Origin: Allobosea sp. Root381
GTDB lineage: Bacteria > Pseudomonadota > Alphaproteobacteria > Rhizobiales > Beijerinckiaceae
Assembly: GCF_001429395.1 (NCBI RefSeq)
Contig: NZ_LMJT01000001.1
Coordinates: 648,740-712,739, forward strand
Length of the DNA: 64,000 nt
Direction: 5' to 3'
The translations under genes were made by a program, and so were the position numbers. Under the pieces are notes generated by a model. The model had not been told where the DNA came from. It was given only the letters and a program-made list of their open reading frames with translations, and did no database searches. Shown here in pieces: positions 45,976-54,895 of this stretch (the stretch's first letter is position 1; every line of letters starts with the position of its first letter).

Positions 45976-48303
45976 ATGGCGGGCGCGCTGAAGCGACTAT
46001 GGAACGCCAGATTGCGCGAGCCGGGAGAAGGTTTCGACCTGCCCGGCTACGCGCTGCTGGTCAATTCGCTATTCTCCTCGCCGGCCTCGATCATCCCGGG
46101 CGGCGTCGCCGGCATCCTGACGCCTTTCCTGTGCTGGGTGTCGACCGGCCTCGACCTGTTCCTGAACCTGACATTCCTGGTGTCGGCGGTCGTCGCCCTG
46201 CGCCTGGTTCATTTCGTCGCCTATCGCCGGGCCGACCACTCCAAGGACGGCTATTGGGAAACACGGCGCTGGGACCGCGACTATTTCCTGGGCGCTACGG
46301 CCTTCAGCGCCGTGCTCGGCTACAGCTGCTATGCCGCGCTGGCGCATACGGACGATCCGGCCGCCCATATCACCTCGGTGTCCTCGACGATCGCGATGGC
46401 CTCCGGCTATGTGGCGCGAAACGCTGGCCGGCCGAAATTCGTCGCAGTCCAGCTGCTGACCTTCTGCGTGCCGATGGCGATCGGCCTGATCCAGGCCCAT
46501 AACCCGTATTATCAGTACATCGGCTACTTCACCTTTCTCTACGTGGCGGCCAACATCGCCATCACGAACTCGCTGCACCGCAATCTCGTCGCCCTGAGCG
46601 ACGCGACCAAGCAGTCGAAAGCACTGGCCTCGGCCCTGCATTCGCAGAACCTCACGCTCGACGCCGCGCTCAACACGATGATCCATGGGCTGGCGATGTT
46701 CGACCGCGACCTGAAGCTCGCGGTCAGCAATGCGCCGCACCGGGCCCTCTACGGGCTGCCCGAGACGCTCGCGCTGCCCGGCACCCCGATCACCGCGATC
46801 GGCCGCTTTCTGGTCGAACGCCAGGTCGTCGCGGCCGGACAGCTGCGCGACCTCAGGGAGGCGCTCGTCGAGATCCAGCGCACCCAGCAGACGACGAACC
46901 GCGAAATCCAGACCCGCGGCGGCAGGGTTCTCGTCGTGACCTTCGCTCCGGCGGCGGAGGGCGGCGTGCTGATGTCGACCGAGGATGCCACCGAGCGGAA
47001 GGCGACCGAGGCGCGCATCGAGCAGATGGCACGCTTCGACGAGTTGACCGGCCTCGCCAACCGCTTCGAGTACAACGGCAACATCGCGGAAGCTTTCGGC
47101 CGGCTGGAGCGCACCGGCGACCCCTTCGCCCTGCTCTATCTCGATCTCGATGGCTTCAAGCAGGTCAACGACAGCCTCGGCCACGACATCGGCGACCGCG
47201 TCCTGATGGAGACCGCCAGTCGCCTGCAGAGCGCGATCCGCGGCAGCGATGTCCTCGCCCGCTTCGGCGGCGACGAGTTCCTGCTGATCCTGCCGGCGGC
47301 GAACCACGCCGTGGTCACGGTCATCGCCCAGCGCATGATCGACGCCATGACCAAGGCCTTCACGATCGACAACAAGACGGTCTACGTCACGGCCAGCATC
47401 GGCATCGCGATGGCCCCCTTCGACGGCGCAACCCCGGCCGACCTGCTGCGCCACGCTGATACCGCGCTCTACAAGGCCAAGGCCGCCGGCCGCAACACGC
47501 TGATGTTCTTCAACCCGGCCATGGCCGAGGAGATGCTGGAGCGGCACGAGATCGAGGTCGATCTGCGCCAGGCCTGCGAGGATGGCCTGCTCGAGCTCTA
47601 CTATCAGCCGATCATCGACCTGCGGACGGGCGAAACCGTTTCGCGCGAGGCGCTGATGCGCTGGCGCCATCCGACGCGGGGCATGGTGCCGGCCGGATTG
47701 TTCATTCCGGTGGCGGAACAGTCGGGGCTGATCGCGACGATGGGCGATTGGGCGATCCGGCAGGCCTGCAAGGACGCCGCCTCCTGGGAAGACAACATCG
47801 GCGTCTCGGTCAACATCTCGCCGCTGCAGTTCCGCGAACCGCGCCGCCTCGTCCAGGCGGTGAAGGATGCCCTGATTTCGTCCGATCTCAGCTCGCGCCG
47901 GCTGACTCTGGAGGTGACGGAATCACTGCTCATCGAGGACAACAAGACGACGCTCGCAGCAATGGACGAGCTGCGGACGATCGGCATTACCTTCGCACTG
48001 GACGATTTCGGAACCGGCTACTCGTCGCTGGCCTATCTCTCGACCTATCCGTTCGCCCAGGTGAAGATCGACCAGAGCTTCACCCGGACCGTCCATTCGA
48101 GCGAGGCCTCGAAGGCGATCATCGAGGCGGTCTGCCAGCTTGCGCGCCGCCTTTCGATGAATGTCGTCGTGGAAGGTATCGAGACCGAGCAGCAGCGCGT
48201 CGCCGTGCAGCTGCTCGGGGCGCAGCGCGCGCAGGGCTATCTCTTCGGCAGGCCGGAGCCGGTGCCGAATGTCCACCCGCCCAAGGGCCGCAACGTCGCC
48301 TGA
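45976..48303 (+). CDS. Membrane PAS-GGDEF-EAL cyclic di-GMP enzyme
   Basis: A 775-residue bifunctional signalling protein. About five membrane helices (about 40–82, 104–123, 130–148, 154–174, 178–200) are followed by a PAS-like domain starting ALNTMIHGLAMFDRDLKLAV (231–250). The GGDEF domain has an intact GGDEF at 431–435 and an inhibitory RGSD at 422–425. The EAL domain has EAL at 558–560 and DDFGTGYSSL at 676–685, so both cyclase and phosphodiesterase look competent. It lies 123 bases after the RpfF-like gene on the same strand. The N-terminal membrane sensor has no name that I can assign. Confidence 0.92.
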   Translation: MAGALKRLWNARLREPGEGFDLPGYALLVNSLFSSPASIIPGGVAGILTPFLCWVSTGLDLFLNLTFLVSAVVALRLVHFVAYRRADHSKDGYWETRRWDRDYFLGATAFSAVLGYSCYAALAHTDDPAAHITSVSSTIAMASGYVARNAGRPKFVAVQLLTFCVPMAIGLIQAHNPYYQYIGYFTFLYVAANIAITNSLHRNLVALSDATKQSKALASALHSQNLTLDAALNTMIHGLAMFDRDLKLAVSNAPHRALYGLPETLALPGTPITAIGRFLVERQVVAAGQLRDLREALVEIQRTQQTTNREIQTRGGRVLVVTFAPAAEGGVLMSTEDATERKATEARIEQMARFDELTGLANRFEYNGNIAEAFGRLERTGDPFALLYLDLDGFKQVNDSLGHDIGDRVLMETASRLQSAIRGSDVLARFGGDEFLLILPAANHAVVTVIAQRMIDAMTKAFTIDNKTVYVTASIGIAMAPFDGATPADLLRHADTALYKAKAAGRNTLMFFNPAMAEEMLERHEIEVDLRQACEDGLLELYYQPIIDLRTGETVSREALMRWRHPTRGMVPAGLFIPVAEQSGLIATMGDWAIRQACKDAASWEDNIGVSVNISPLQFREPRRLVQAVKDALISSDLSSRRLTLEVTESLLIEDNKTTLAAMDELRTIGITFALDDFGTGYSSLAYLSTYPFAQVKIDQSFTRTVHSSEASKAIIEAVCQLARRLSMNVVVEGIETEQQRVAVQLLGAQRAQGYLFGRPEPVPNVHPPKGRNVA

Positions 48304-48543
48304 GCGCAGCGCGGCGAAGCGACGCCAGGCGCCGAGGCGAGGAAATTTCCGGCGCGCCGAGCGCTTCCCACCCTGATTGCAGCCGATCCGCGCTTGATTC
48401 TGCTCACCCGGCAACGCATCTGCAGCATTCAGATACGTCAGGAGCCTGGGAGCCAGCATGACTTCGCCCGCCAGCCCACCAATCCCAGACCGCCGAGGCC
48501 GGCCTGGCGTTCCTTCGCGGATACGAAGGATGGAGGGGGCGGC

Positions 48544-49992
48544 GTGAGCGATAGCGCGGCGTCGGCTGCCAAGCCCGCTGTCCTGACGCCGGATCTCTGC
48601 GTCATCGGCGCCGGTACGGCGGGGCTCTCTATTGCGACGGCAGCGGCCGCCTTCGGGGTACCCGTGGTGCTGGTCGAGCGCGACCGGATTGGCGGCGATG
48701 TCGGCGGAACGGCGACCACGGCACTGGTCGCGGCCGGCGCAGCCGCGCAAGCCATCCGCGATTCGGGCCGTTTCGGCGTCGCCGCCGGCGAGCTGGCGAT
48801 CGACTACGCGCGGGTCCACGACCATGTCCAACGGGTACTCGCGGCGGCTGTGCCGAATGCCTCGTCCGAACGGATGACCGCGCTGGGCGCGATCGTGCTC
48901 CGCGGCGAGGGCCGCTTCATCAGCCGCAGCACGCTTGCGGTGGGCGAGCAGAGGATCAAGGCTCGCCGTTTCGTCATCGCCACGGGGGCAAACACCGCAG
49001 CACCCGCCATCCCGGGACTCGGCGAGGTGCCCTGCCTCACCGCCGCGACGCTGGCCGGGCTGACGCGCCGGCCGGAGCGCCTTCTCGTGCTCGGCGGCAG
49101 CGCGGCCGGGGCTGCGCTCGCGCAGGCGATGCGGCGGCTCGGCAGCGAGGTCACGCTGATCGACGAGGCTCGCCTGCTGAGCGGGGAAGACCCCGAAGCG
49201 GTTTCGATCCTGCGCCGGGCTCTGCTGCGCGAAGGCATCGCCCTGCATGAGCAGGTAGAGCTCGTGCAGGCGCAAGCCGTCAGGAGTGGCGTGCGACTCA
49301 CCTTCGCCAGCGCGGAAGCTGGCGCCGAGCAGACCGTCGAAGGCACGCATCTCCTGGTCGCCGCCGACCCCCGGCCGGCGATCGAGGCTCTCGACCTCGA
49401 ACTCGCGGGCATCGCCCATGGCCCGGACGGCGTGAAGGTGGACCGGAGGCTGCGCAGCACGAACCGGCGCGTCTACGCCATCGGCGGCGCTGCCGGCGCT
49501 CCTGGTGGTGGGCAGGTCGGCGAGGAGCATGCCAGACTCGTGCTGCGCAATGCGCTCTTCCGGCTGCCGGGCCGGTTCGAGCCGGCGGCGGTGCCGCATG
49601 TCACGCTGACCCGGCCGGAGCTCGCCCGCATCGGCCTTTCCGAGGACGAGGCGCGTAGCCGTGCCGGCGCGATCCGCGTGCTACGCTGGCCCTATGCCGA
49701 GAGCGAACGCGCGCAAGCGGAGCGGGTGACCGACGGCTTCGTCAAGCTGGTGACGAACGCCAAGGGCCGCGTGCTGGGTGTCAGCATCGTCGGCGCCGGA
49801 GCGGGCGAGTTGATCGCGACCTGGAGCCTCGCACTCAGGGCGGGCATGACCGCGTCGGAGATGGCACAGCTCGTCATGCCGCATCCGACCTTGCCGGAGA
49901 TTTCGAAACGGGCCGCGACCTCCTTCCTCGTTCCCATGGCGACGAAGCCCGGTCTGCGCCGGCTCATCGGCTTCCTGCGCCGTTTCGGGTAG
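48544..49992 (+). CDS. MerA/Lpd-like flavoprotein lacking the redox cysteine pair
   Basis: A 482-residue protein with the class I pyridine-nucleotide disulfide oxidoreductase architecture. FAD loop VIGAGTAGLSIATAA starts at 20, a central NAD(P) loop is VLGGSAAGAALAQAM, and a C-terminal dimerisation domain ends with MPHPTLPEISKRA. The active-site motif normally reads GGTC-x4-C-x2-K. Here it is GGDVGGTATTAL (50–61), with Val53 and Thr58 at the cysteine positions. It cannot use the usual disulfide chemistry; an NAD(P)H-dependent flavin oxidase or quinone reductase role is conceivable. The GTG at 48544 follows GGAGGG by 7 bases. A kinase gene follows after 10 bases. Confidence 0.85.
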   Translation: MSDSAASAAKPAVLTPDLCVIGAGTAGLSIATAAAAFGVPVVLVERDRIGGDVGGTATTALVAAGAAAQAIRDSGRFGVAAGELAIDYARVHDHVQRVLAAAVPNASSERMTALGAIVLRGEGRFISRSTLAVGEQRIKARRFVIATGANTAAPAIPGLGEVPCLTAATLAGLTRRPERLLVLGGSAAGAALAQAMRRLGSEVTLIDEARLLSGEDPEAVSILRRALLREGIALHEQVELVQAQAVRSGVRLTFASAEAGAEQTVEGTHLLVAADPRPAIEALDLELAGIAHGPDGVKVDRRLRSTNRRVYAIGGAAGAPGGGQVGEEHARLVLRNALFRLPGRFEPAAVPHVTLTRPELARIGLSEDEARSRAGAIRVLRWPYAESERAQAERVTDGFVKLVTNAKGRVLGVSIVGAGAGELIATWSLALRAGMTASEMAQLVMPHPTLPEISKRAATSFLVPMATKPGLRRLIGFLRRFG

Positions 49993-50002
49993 GATCGGCG
50001 CG

Positions 50003-51463
50003 ATGGATTCACATTTGTCCAACAGGAATCAGCTCTCCGTCAGCCTGCCGCGCGGCCTGACCCGGCTCGGGCTGTCGGCGAAGCTGCTCGTCCTGACGGT
50101 GCTCTTCGTCATGCTGGCGGAAGTGCTGATCTATCTGCCCTCGGTCGCCAATTTCCGGCGCAACTGGCTGAACGACCGGCTTGCGGCGGCGCAGATCGCC
50201 GTGCTCGTCCTCGAAGGCGCGCCCGAGGAAGGCCTGCCCGAGGGCAGCGAGAACCGCCTGCTGATGGGCGTCGGCGCGCGGGCCATCGCGGCGCGCGTCG
50301 GCGGCGCACGCCGTCTCCTCAGCCTGGATTCGATGCCGCCGGCCGCCGTCGCCCGCACCGTCGACCTGCGCAGCCTCAGCTGGCTCGGCTCGATCCGCGA
50401 AACGCTGGAGACGCTGGTGTTGCCGCCAGCGGAGTTACCGATCCGTGTCATCGGCGAGGCGGTCGGCGGGGCCGATTTCGTCGAGTTGATCATCGACGAG
50501 GCGCCGCTGCGGCGCGCCCTGCTGAAATTTGCCGGCACCCTCCTGCTGCTTTCGCTGCTGATCTCGGGCTTGAGCGCGGTCGCCGTCTATGTCGCCCTCA
50601 ACTGGATGATCGTCGGGCCGATCCGCCAGCTTGCCGCCAATGTGATGGAATTCGAGATCGACCCAGAGAACCCGCATCGCATCATCGAGCCGACGCGGCG
50701 GGCCGACGAGATCGGCGAGGCGCAACGCGCGCTCGCCCGCATGCAGATGACGCTCGCCGGCGAACTGCGGACCAAGAAACATCTCGCCGAGCTCGGGCTC
50801 GCGGTCAGCAAGATCAACCACGATCTGCGCAACATGCTGGCGGCGGCGCAGCTGATGTCGGATCAGCTCACCGAGACGCGCGACGCCAAGATCAGGCGGT
50901 TCGCGCCCCGGCTGATCGCCACGCTCGGCCGCGCCATCGATTTCTGCCAGGCGACGCTGGCCTATGGCCGGGCTGCGGAAGCGACCCCCGTCCTCAAGGA
51001 TGTGGCCTTGCGCCAGCTCGTGACCGAACAGGCCGAGATGCTCGGGCTCTCCGACAACAAGCAGCTGGTCTTCCGCAACGAGGCTCCGTCCGAGCTGATC
51101 GTGCCCTGCGACCCTGACCAGATGGCGCGCGTCCTGCTCAACCTGATGCGCAATTCGGTGCAGGCGCTGACCCAGGCCGGCACGGCGGAAGACGGGCAGC
51201 CGACGCTGACCGTCAGGGCGGAGAACGGCAGCGGCTCCGTCATCCTGCGCATCGCCGATAACGGCCCCGGCGTGCCCGAGCGCGCGCGGGCAAACCTGTT
51301 CCAGGCCTTCCGCGGCTCGGTCACGCCCGGCGGAACGGGGCTTGGCCTCGCCGTCGCCGCGGAGCTGGTACGCCTTCATGGCGGCGCGATCGCACTCGAG
51401 CCGTCGGAGATCGGCGCCGTGTTCAGGGTGACGCTGCCGTCACGGCGGCAGGCCGCTGCCTGA
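50003..51463 (+). CDS. Membrane sensor histidine kinase
   Basis: A 486-residue kinase. Two helices (about 26–47 and 175–200) bracket a periplasmic domain, followed by a HAMP linker (about 200–253). The dimerisation helix has phospho-acceptor His273 in SKINHDLRNMLAA, and the ATPase domain shows VLLNLMRNSVQAL (N box) and RIADNGPGVPE. No receiver gene adjoins it, so it is an orphan by position. It begins 10 bases after the flavoprotein gene and is probably co-transcribed, so a redox or electron-transport cue is a reasonable guess. Confidence 0.92.
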   Translation: MDSHLSNRNQLSVSLPRGLTRLGLSAKLLVLTVLFVMLAEVLIYLPSVANFRRNWLNDRLAAAQIAVLVLEGAPEEGLPEGSENRLLMGVGARAIAARVGGARRLLSLDSMPPAAVARTVDLRSLSWLGSIRETLETLVLPPAELPIRVIGEAVGGADFVELIIDEAPLRRALLKFAGTLLLLSLLISGLSAVAVYVALNWMIVGPIRQLAANVMEFEIDPENPHRIIEPTRRADEIGEAQRALARMQMTLAGELRTKKHLAELGLAVSKINHDLRNMLAAAQLMSDQLTETRDAKIRRFAPRLIATLGRAIDFCQATLAYGRAAEATPVLKDVALRQLVTEQAEMLGLSDNKQLVFRNEAPSELIVPCDPDQMARVLLNLMRNSVQALTQAGTAEDGQPTLTVRAENGSGSVILRIADNGPGVPERARANLFQAFRGSVTPGGTGLGLAVAAELVRLHGGAIALEPSEIGAVFRVTLPSRRQAAA

Positions 51464-51475
51464 GATCGACGCGAC

Positions 51476-52105
51476 CTACTGGCTCGCCCAGATCACGCGG
51501 GCCATGAATGCGATCTCGGAGAGGTTCAGCAGCCGATCGGCATGATCCGGATTGAGCGAGGCGAGCTCGATCGTCTTGGCGGTCTGGCGCTTGAGCTGCT
51601 TGGCCAGAACCTCGCCCTCGACGGTCTTGACCACGACCCGGTCGCCACGTCGGACGGTTGCCGTCGGCGAGACGATGATGGTGTCGCCGTCACGATAGAG
51701 CGGCAGCATCGAATCGCCGGATATCTCGAGCGCATAGGCCTTCTCGTCGGTGCCCCCCGGAAAGGCGACTTCCTCCCAGCCGGTGCCGACGGGGAAGCCG
51801 CCATCGTCGAAGAAGCCGCCCGACCCCGCCTGGGCGAAGCCGATCAGCGGGATGGTGCGGACCGGCGCCACGCCGCGCCGCATCACCACGCTCATGAACT
51901 CGTCGAGGGAAGCGCCGGTCGCGGCGAGGATCTTGGCGATCGATTCGGTCGAGGGCCAGCGTTCGCGCCCGTCCGGGCCGATGCGCTTGGAGCGGTTGAA
52001 GGTGGTCGCGTCGAGCCCCGCCTTGCGCGCCAGGCCCGAGGCAGTGAAGCCGTAGCGCTCGGCAAGCGCGTCGATCGCGCTCCAGATCTGGTCGTGGGAG
52101 AGCAC
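51476..52105 (-). CDS. XRE-type regulator with S24 (LexA-like) peptidase domain
   Basis: A 209-residue repressor. The N-terminal helix-turn-helix (about 5–70) reads SHDQIWSAIDALAERYGFTA; the S24 domain starts near 85 with an Ala-Gly at 93–94 (possible self-cleavage site). Ser132 in ISGDSMLPL and Lys169 in EVLAKQL match the catalytic dyad. It resembles the chromosomal C2/LexA-fold regulators of Hyphomicrobiales rather than LexA itself. The GTG at 52105 is the family start; an ATG at 52195 is in frame but adds poorly conserved sequence. Confidence 0.87.
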   Translation of the reverse strand: MLSHDQIWSAIDALAERYGFTASGLARKAGLDATTFNRSKRIGPDGRERWPSTESIAKILAATGASLDEFMSVVMRRGVAPVRTIPLIGFAQAGSGGFFDDGGFPVGTGWEEVAFPGGTDEKAYALEISGDSMLPLYRDGDTIIVSPTATVRRGDRVVVKTVEGEVLAKQLKRQTAKTIELASLNPDHADRLLNLSEIAFMARVIWASQ

Positions 52106-52140
52106 CGCGAAGCCCTTGCAGGAGAGGTCGCCGATCGGGC

Positions 52141-52168
52141 GGGGATCGAAATAGGAAATATCCCCTAT
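52141..52168. promoter_or_regulatory. Candidate operator of the XRE/S24 regulator
   Basis: Two overlapping dyads lie upstream of the regulator: GGGGAT-N13-ATCCCC (52141–52165) and ATAGG-N8-CCTAT (52151–52168). The region is AT-rich relative to its surroundings and lies between the regulator and the divergent DUF952 gene. Autoregulation is inferred. Confidence 0.45.
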
Positions 52169-52272
52169 CCGATAAGACTTCAATCTGATTTGCATGGGCC
52201 GGCGGATTAAAATTGCCCAAGCCGCCCGGCAGCCGCTATGCCGTCCGCCAGCTTTATCCGGCGAGGTCACGC

Positions 52273-52617
52273 GTGCCGCTCATCTACAAGATCTGTCCCG
52301 ACGCGCTCTGGCGCGAGGCCGAGGCCGCCGGTCGTTTTTCCGGCGCGCCGATCGACCTCGCCGACGGCTACATCCATTTCTCGACGGGCGCGCAGCTGCG
52401 CGATACCGCCGCGAAGCACTTCGCCGGCCAGCGCGGGCTGCTGCTGATCGCGGTCGACGATGCCCGGCTCGGTGCGGCCCTACGCTACGAGCCCTCGCGT
52501 GGGGGCGCCCTGTTCCCGCATCTCTACGCTCCGCTCGATCCGAGGATCGTGCGCTGGGTGGCGCCGCTGCAAGACGGCCCGGACGGGTTGCACATCATTC
52601 CGGAGGACGTCGCGTGA
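52273..52617 (+). CDS. DUF952 family protein
   Basis: A 114-residue protein of the DUF952 family (an ADP-ribosyltransferase-related fold without proven activity). Recognisable parts are [40 protein letters not shown] and [17 protein letters not shown]. The GTG at 52273 has GAGG 6 bases upstream. Its stop overlaps the pyrD start (GTGA); the DUF952–pyrD pair is common in alphaproteobacteria. Confidence 0.88.
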   Translation: MPLIYKICPDALWREAEAAGRFSGAPIDLADGYIHFSTGAQLRDTAAKHFAGQRGLLLIAVDDARLGAALRYEPSRGGALFPHLYAPLDPRIVRWVAPLQDGPDGLHIIPEDVA

Positions 52618-53702
52618 TCGGTTCCCTGTTCAGCCTCGCCCGTCCCCTGATCCATCGCATGGACGCCGAAGCCGCGCATCGGCTGACGGTCGCGGCGCTC
52701 GCAGCCGCCCCGTCGCTGCGCCCGGCTGCCGACGACCCGGTCCTCGCGACCCAGGCCTTCGGCCTGTCCTTCGCCAATCCGGTCGGCCTCGCAGCCGGCT
52801 TCGACAAGCATGCCGAGGCCGTCGACGGCGCGCTCGGGCTCGGCTTCGGCTTCGTCGAGGTCGGCGGCGTGACGCCCCTGCCCCAGCCCGGCAACCCGAA
52901 GCCACGCGTGTTCCGCCTCATCGAGGATGAGGCCGTGATCAACCGCTACGGGCTGAACAGCGAGGGCATGGAGGCGGTGGCGCAGCGGCTCGCGGCAAGG
53001 CGCGCGCGCGGCGGCATCGTCGGCGTCAATCTCGGCGCCAACAAGGATTCAACCGATCGCACCGCCGATTACGCCGTGCTGACGCGGCGGCTCGCGCCGC
53101 TCGCCGATTTCCTGACGATCAACGTCTCCTCGCCAAATACGCCCGGCCTGCGCGACCTGCAGGCCGAATCGGCGCTCGACGACTTGATCGCGCGGTCACT
53201 CGCCGCGCGCGACGAGGCCGCCGCCGGCGGCCGGCTCACCCCGATGCTGCTCAAGATCGCCCCCGACCTGACGCTACCTGAGCTCGACGGCATGGTCGCG
53301 GTCGCCCGCAAGCGCGGCATCGACGGCATGGTCGTGTCCAACACGACGGTGGCGCGGCCGGAAAGCCTGCGCAGCGTGGAGAAGACCCAGACGGGCGGGC
53401 TCTCGGGCCGCCCCCTGTTCCAGCCGTCGACGCGCCTGTTGGCCGAGACCTTCCTGCGGGTCGAGCGCCAGTTCCCGCTGATCGGCGTCGGCGGCATCGA
53501 TTCGGCCGCCACCGCTTTCGCCAAGATCCGGGCCGGCGCCGATCTCGTGCAGTTCTATTCGGCGATGGTCTTCCAGGGGCCAGGGCTGGTGAAGACGGTC
53601 AAGGCCGGGCTCGCAACCGAGGCGCGCAAGGCAGGCCTGTCGAAGCTCAGCGCGCTGGTCGGGCGCGACGCGCAGGCGATCGCGCGCGGCGAGCGCCTCT
53701 GA
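52614..53702 (+). CDS. pyrD: Dihydroorotate dehydrogenase (quinone), class 2
   Basis: A 362-residue membrane-associated FMN enzyme of pyrimidine synthesis that reduces quinone. The N-terminal amphipathic extension ([17 protein letters not shown]) marks class 2. The catalytic Ser lies in [11 protein letters not shown] (171–180), and FMN contacts are in GVNLGANKD and [12 protein letters not shown]. The GTG start overlaps the DUF952 stop and has GGAGG 8 bases upstream. Confidence 0.95.
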   Translation: MIGSLFSLARPLIHRMDAEAAHRLTVAALAAAPSLRPAADDPVLATQAFGLSFANPVGLAAGFDKHAEAVDGALGLGFGFVEVGGVTPLPQPGNPKPRVFRLIEDEAVINRYGLNSEGMEAVAQRLAARRARGGIVGVNLGANKDSTDRTADYAVLTRRLAPLADFLTINVSSPNTPGLRDLQAESALDDLIARSLAARDEAAAGGRLTPMLLKIAPDLTLPELDGMVAVARKRGIDGMVVSNTTVARPESLRSVEKTQTGGLSGRPLFQPSTRLLAETFLRVERQFPLIGVGGIDSAATAFAKIRAGADLVQFYSAMVFQGPGLVKTVKAGLATEARKAGLSKLSALVGRDAQAIARGERL

Positions 53703-53735
53703 GGCGGATCGATCCGCCGCTCGCCCGGAGAGCGC

Positions 53736-54005
53736 TCAGCGCCGCGCCGCGAAGAGCCGCGCCAGCAGCCAGAGCGGCACCACGATCAACGCGCCGGCGA
53801 TGACCCATTGCCCGACCTCGCGCACCGCGCCGAAGCCGAGATCACCGAGCGAACGCACGAAGCGCGCCACGACCTCGTAGAGCCCGCGCGGCGACAGGCC
53901 GAGAAAGGCCATGGCGGCGCCGACCAGAAGCGAGATGAAGAGCAGCCGCACGAGCACGGAGAGCGGAGAGCCGCCGAGGAAGCGATCGATGTTGCCGTTG
54001 GCCAT
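53736..54005 (-). CDS. Small membrane protein, DUF6460-like
   Basis: An 89-residue protein with two hydrophobic segments (about 15–38 and 65–85) joined by LSPRGLYEVVARFVRSLGDL, the kind of sequence seen in DUF6460 proteins. Inner-membrane location is likely; function unknown. It converges on pyrD. Confidence 0.7.
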   Translation of the reverse strand: MANGNIDRFLGGSPLSVLVRLLFISLLVGAAMAFLGLSPRGLYEVVARFVRSLGDLGFGAVREVGQWVIAGALIVVPLWLLARLFAARR

Positions 54006-54086
54006 GGCTGACTTATTCCCAATACGCGTAGACCTGATTCCCGGTCGGAGCCCCCGGCCGCTTGACCGGGGCTGACGCCGTCGAAA

Positions 54087-54767
54087 TCAAGAGGTCGTTG
54101 AGGCGCCGGCCGTGGCCCAGGCGGTGCCGGCGATCTTGGCGGCAGCGATCACGGCCTGGGTGCGGCTGTCAACGTCGAGCTTGGTCAGGATGGCCGAGAC
54201 ATGAGCCTTCACCGTCGCCTCGGAGACGCCGAGCTCATAGGCGATCTGCTTGTTCAGGAGCCCTTCGGACAGCATCATCAGCACGCGCACCTGCTGCGGC
54301 GTCAGCGTCGAGAGATTGCGGACCATGGTCGCGGTCTCGGCATCCACGGGCGCATTGAGATCGATGCCCGGCGGGGTCCAGACGCCGCCCTCGAGCACCG
54401 CCCGGATCGCCTCGCCCATCTGCTCGACATCCGCCGTCTTCGGCAGGAAGCCGAGCGCGCCGAACTCGATGCAGCGCCGGATCACGGACGGATCGTCATT
54501 GCCGGAAACGACGATGACCGGGATCTCGGGGTGGTCCGCGCGCAGGAAGAGCAGGCCCGAAAAGCCCTGGACACCCGGCATCGTCAGGTCGAGAAGCACG
54601 AGATCGGCGTCGCCGCCACCGTCGAGCGCCTCGGTGAGCGCCTCGAGCGAGCCGACTTCGCTGACATCGGCACCTTCGATCGCCGTGGACACGGCCTGCC
54701 GCAGCGCGCCCCGGAAGAGCGGGTGATCATCCGCGATCACGATGCGTGTCGAAGGCTGCCGCTTCAT
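54087..54767 (-). CDS. NarL/FixJ-type response regulator
   Basis: A 226-residue two-domain regulator. The receiver domain (about 7–125) has probable phospho-acceptor Asp60 (LVLLDLTMPG) and Lys110. The LuxR-type helix-turn-helix (about 150–215) reads LTPQQVRVLMMLSEGLLNKQ, then IAYELGVSEATVKAHVS. No kinase gene adjoins it; the orphan kinase at 50003–51463 is the nearest candidate partner, but nothing in the sequence links them. Confidence 0.92.
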   Translation of the reverse strand: MKRQPSTRIVIADDHPLFRGALRQAVSTAIEGADVSEVGSLEALTEALDGGGDADLVLLDLTMPGVQGFSGLLFLRADHPEIPVIVVSGNDDPSVIRRCIEFGALGFLPKTADVEQMGEAIRAVLEGGVWTPPGIDLNAPVDAETATMVRNLSTLTPQQVRVLMMLSEGLLNKQIAYELGVSEATVKAHVSAILTKLDVDSRTQAVIAAAKIAGTAWATAGASTTS

Positions 54768-54895
54768 ATCAAACCGATCTCCTTGCCCAGCCGCTATCCT
54801 GCCCCAGATCGGCGCCCGACCTCAAGCTTGCCACCGCCGGCTAAAGCATCGCGCGGGAGGGCGAAATCCGCATTTGGGATGACGCCGCGCCGTTC

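Noticed and set aside
50003..54767. Histidine kinase at 50003–51463 and response regulator at 54087–54767 as a matched pair
   Set aside because: Four genes on mixed strands lie between them, and nothing in either sequence shows specificity. Kept only as a possibility.
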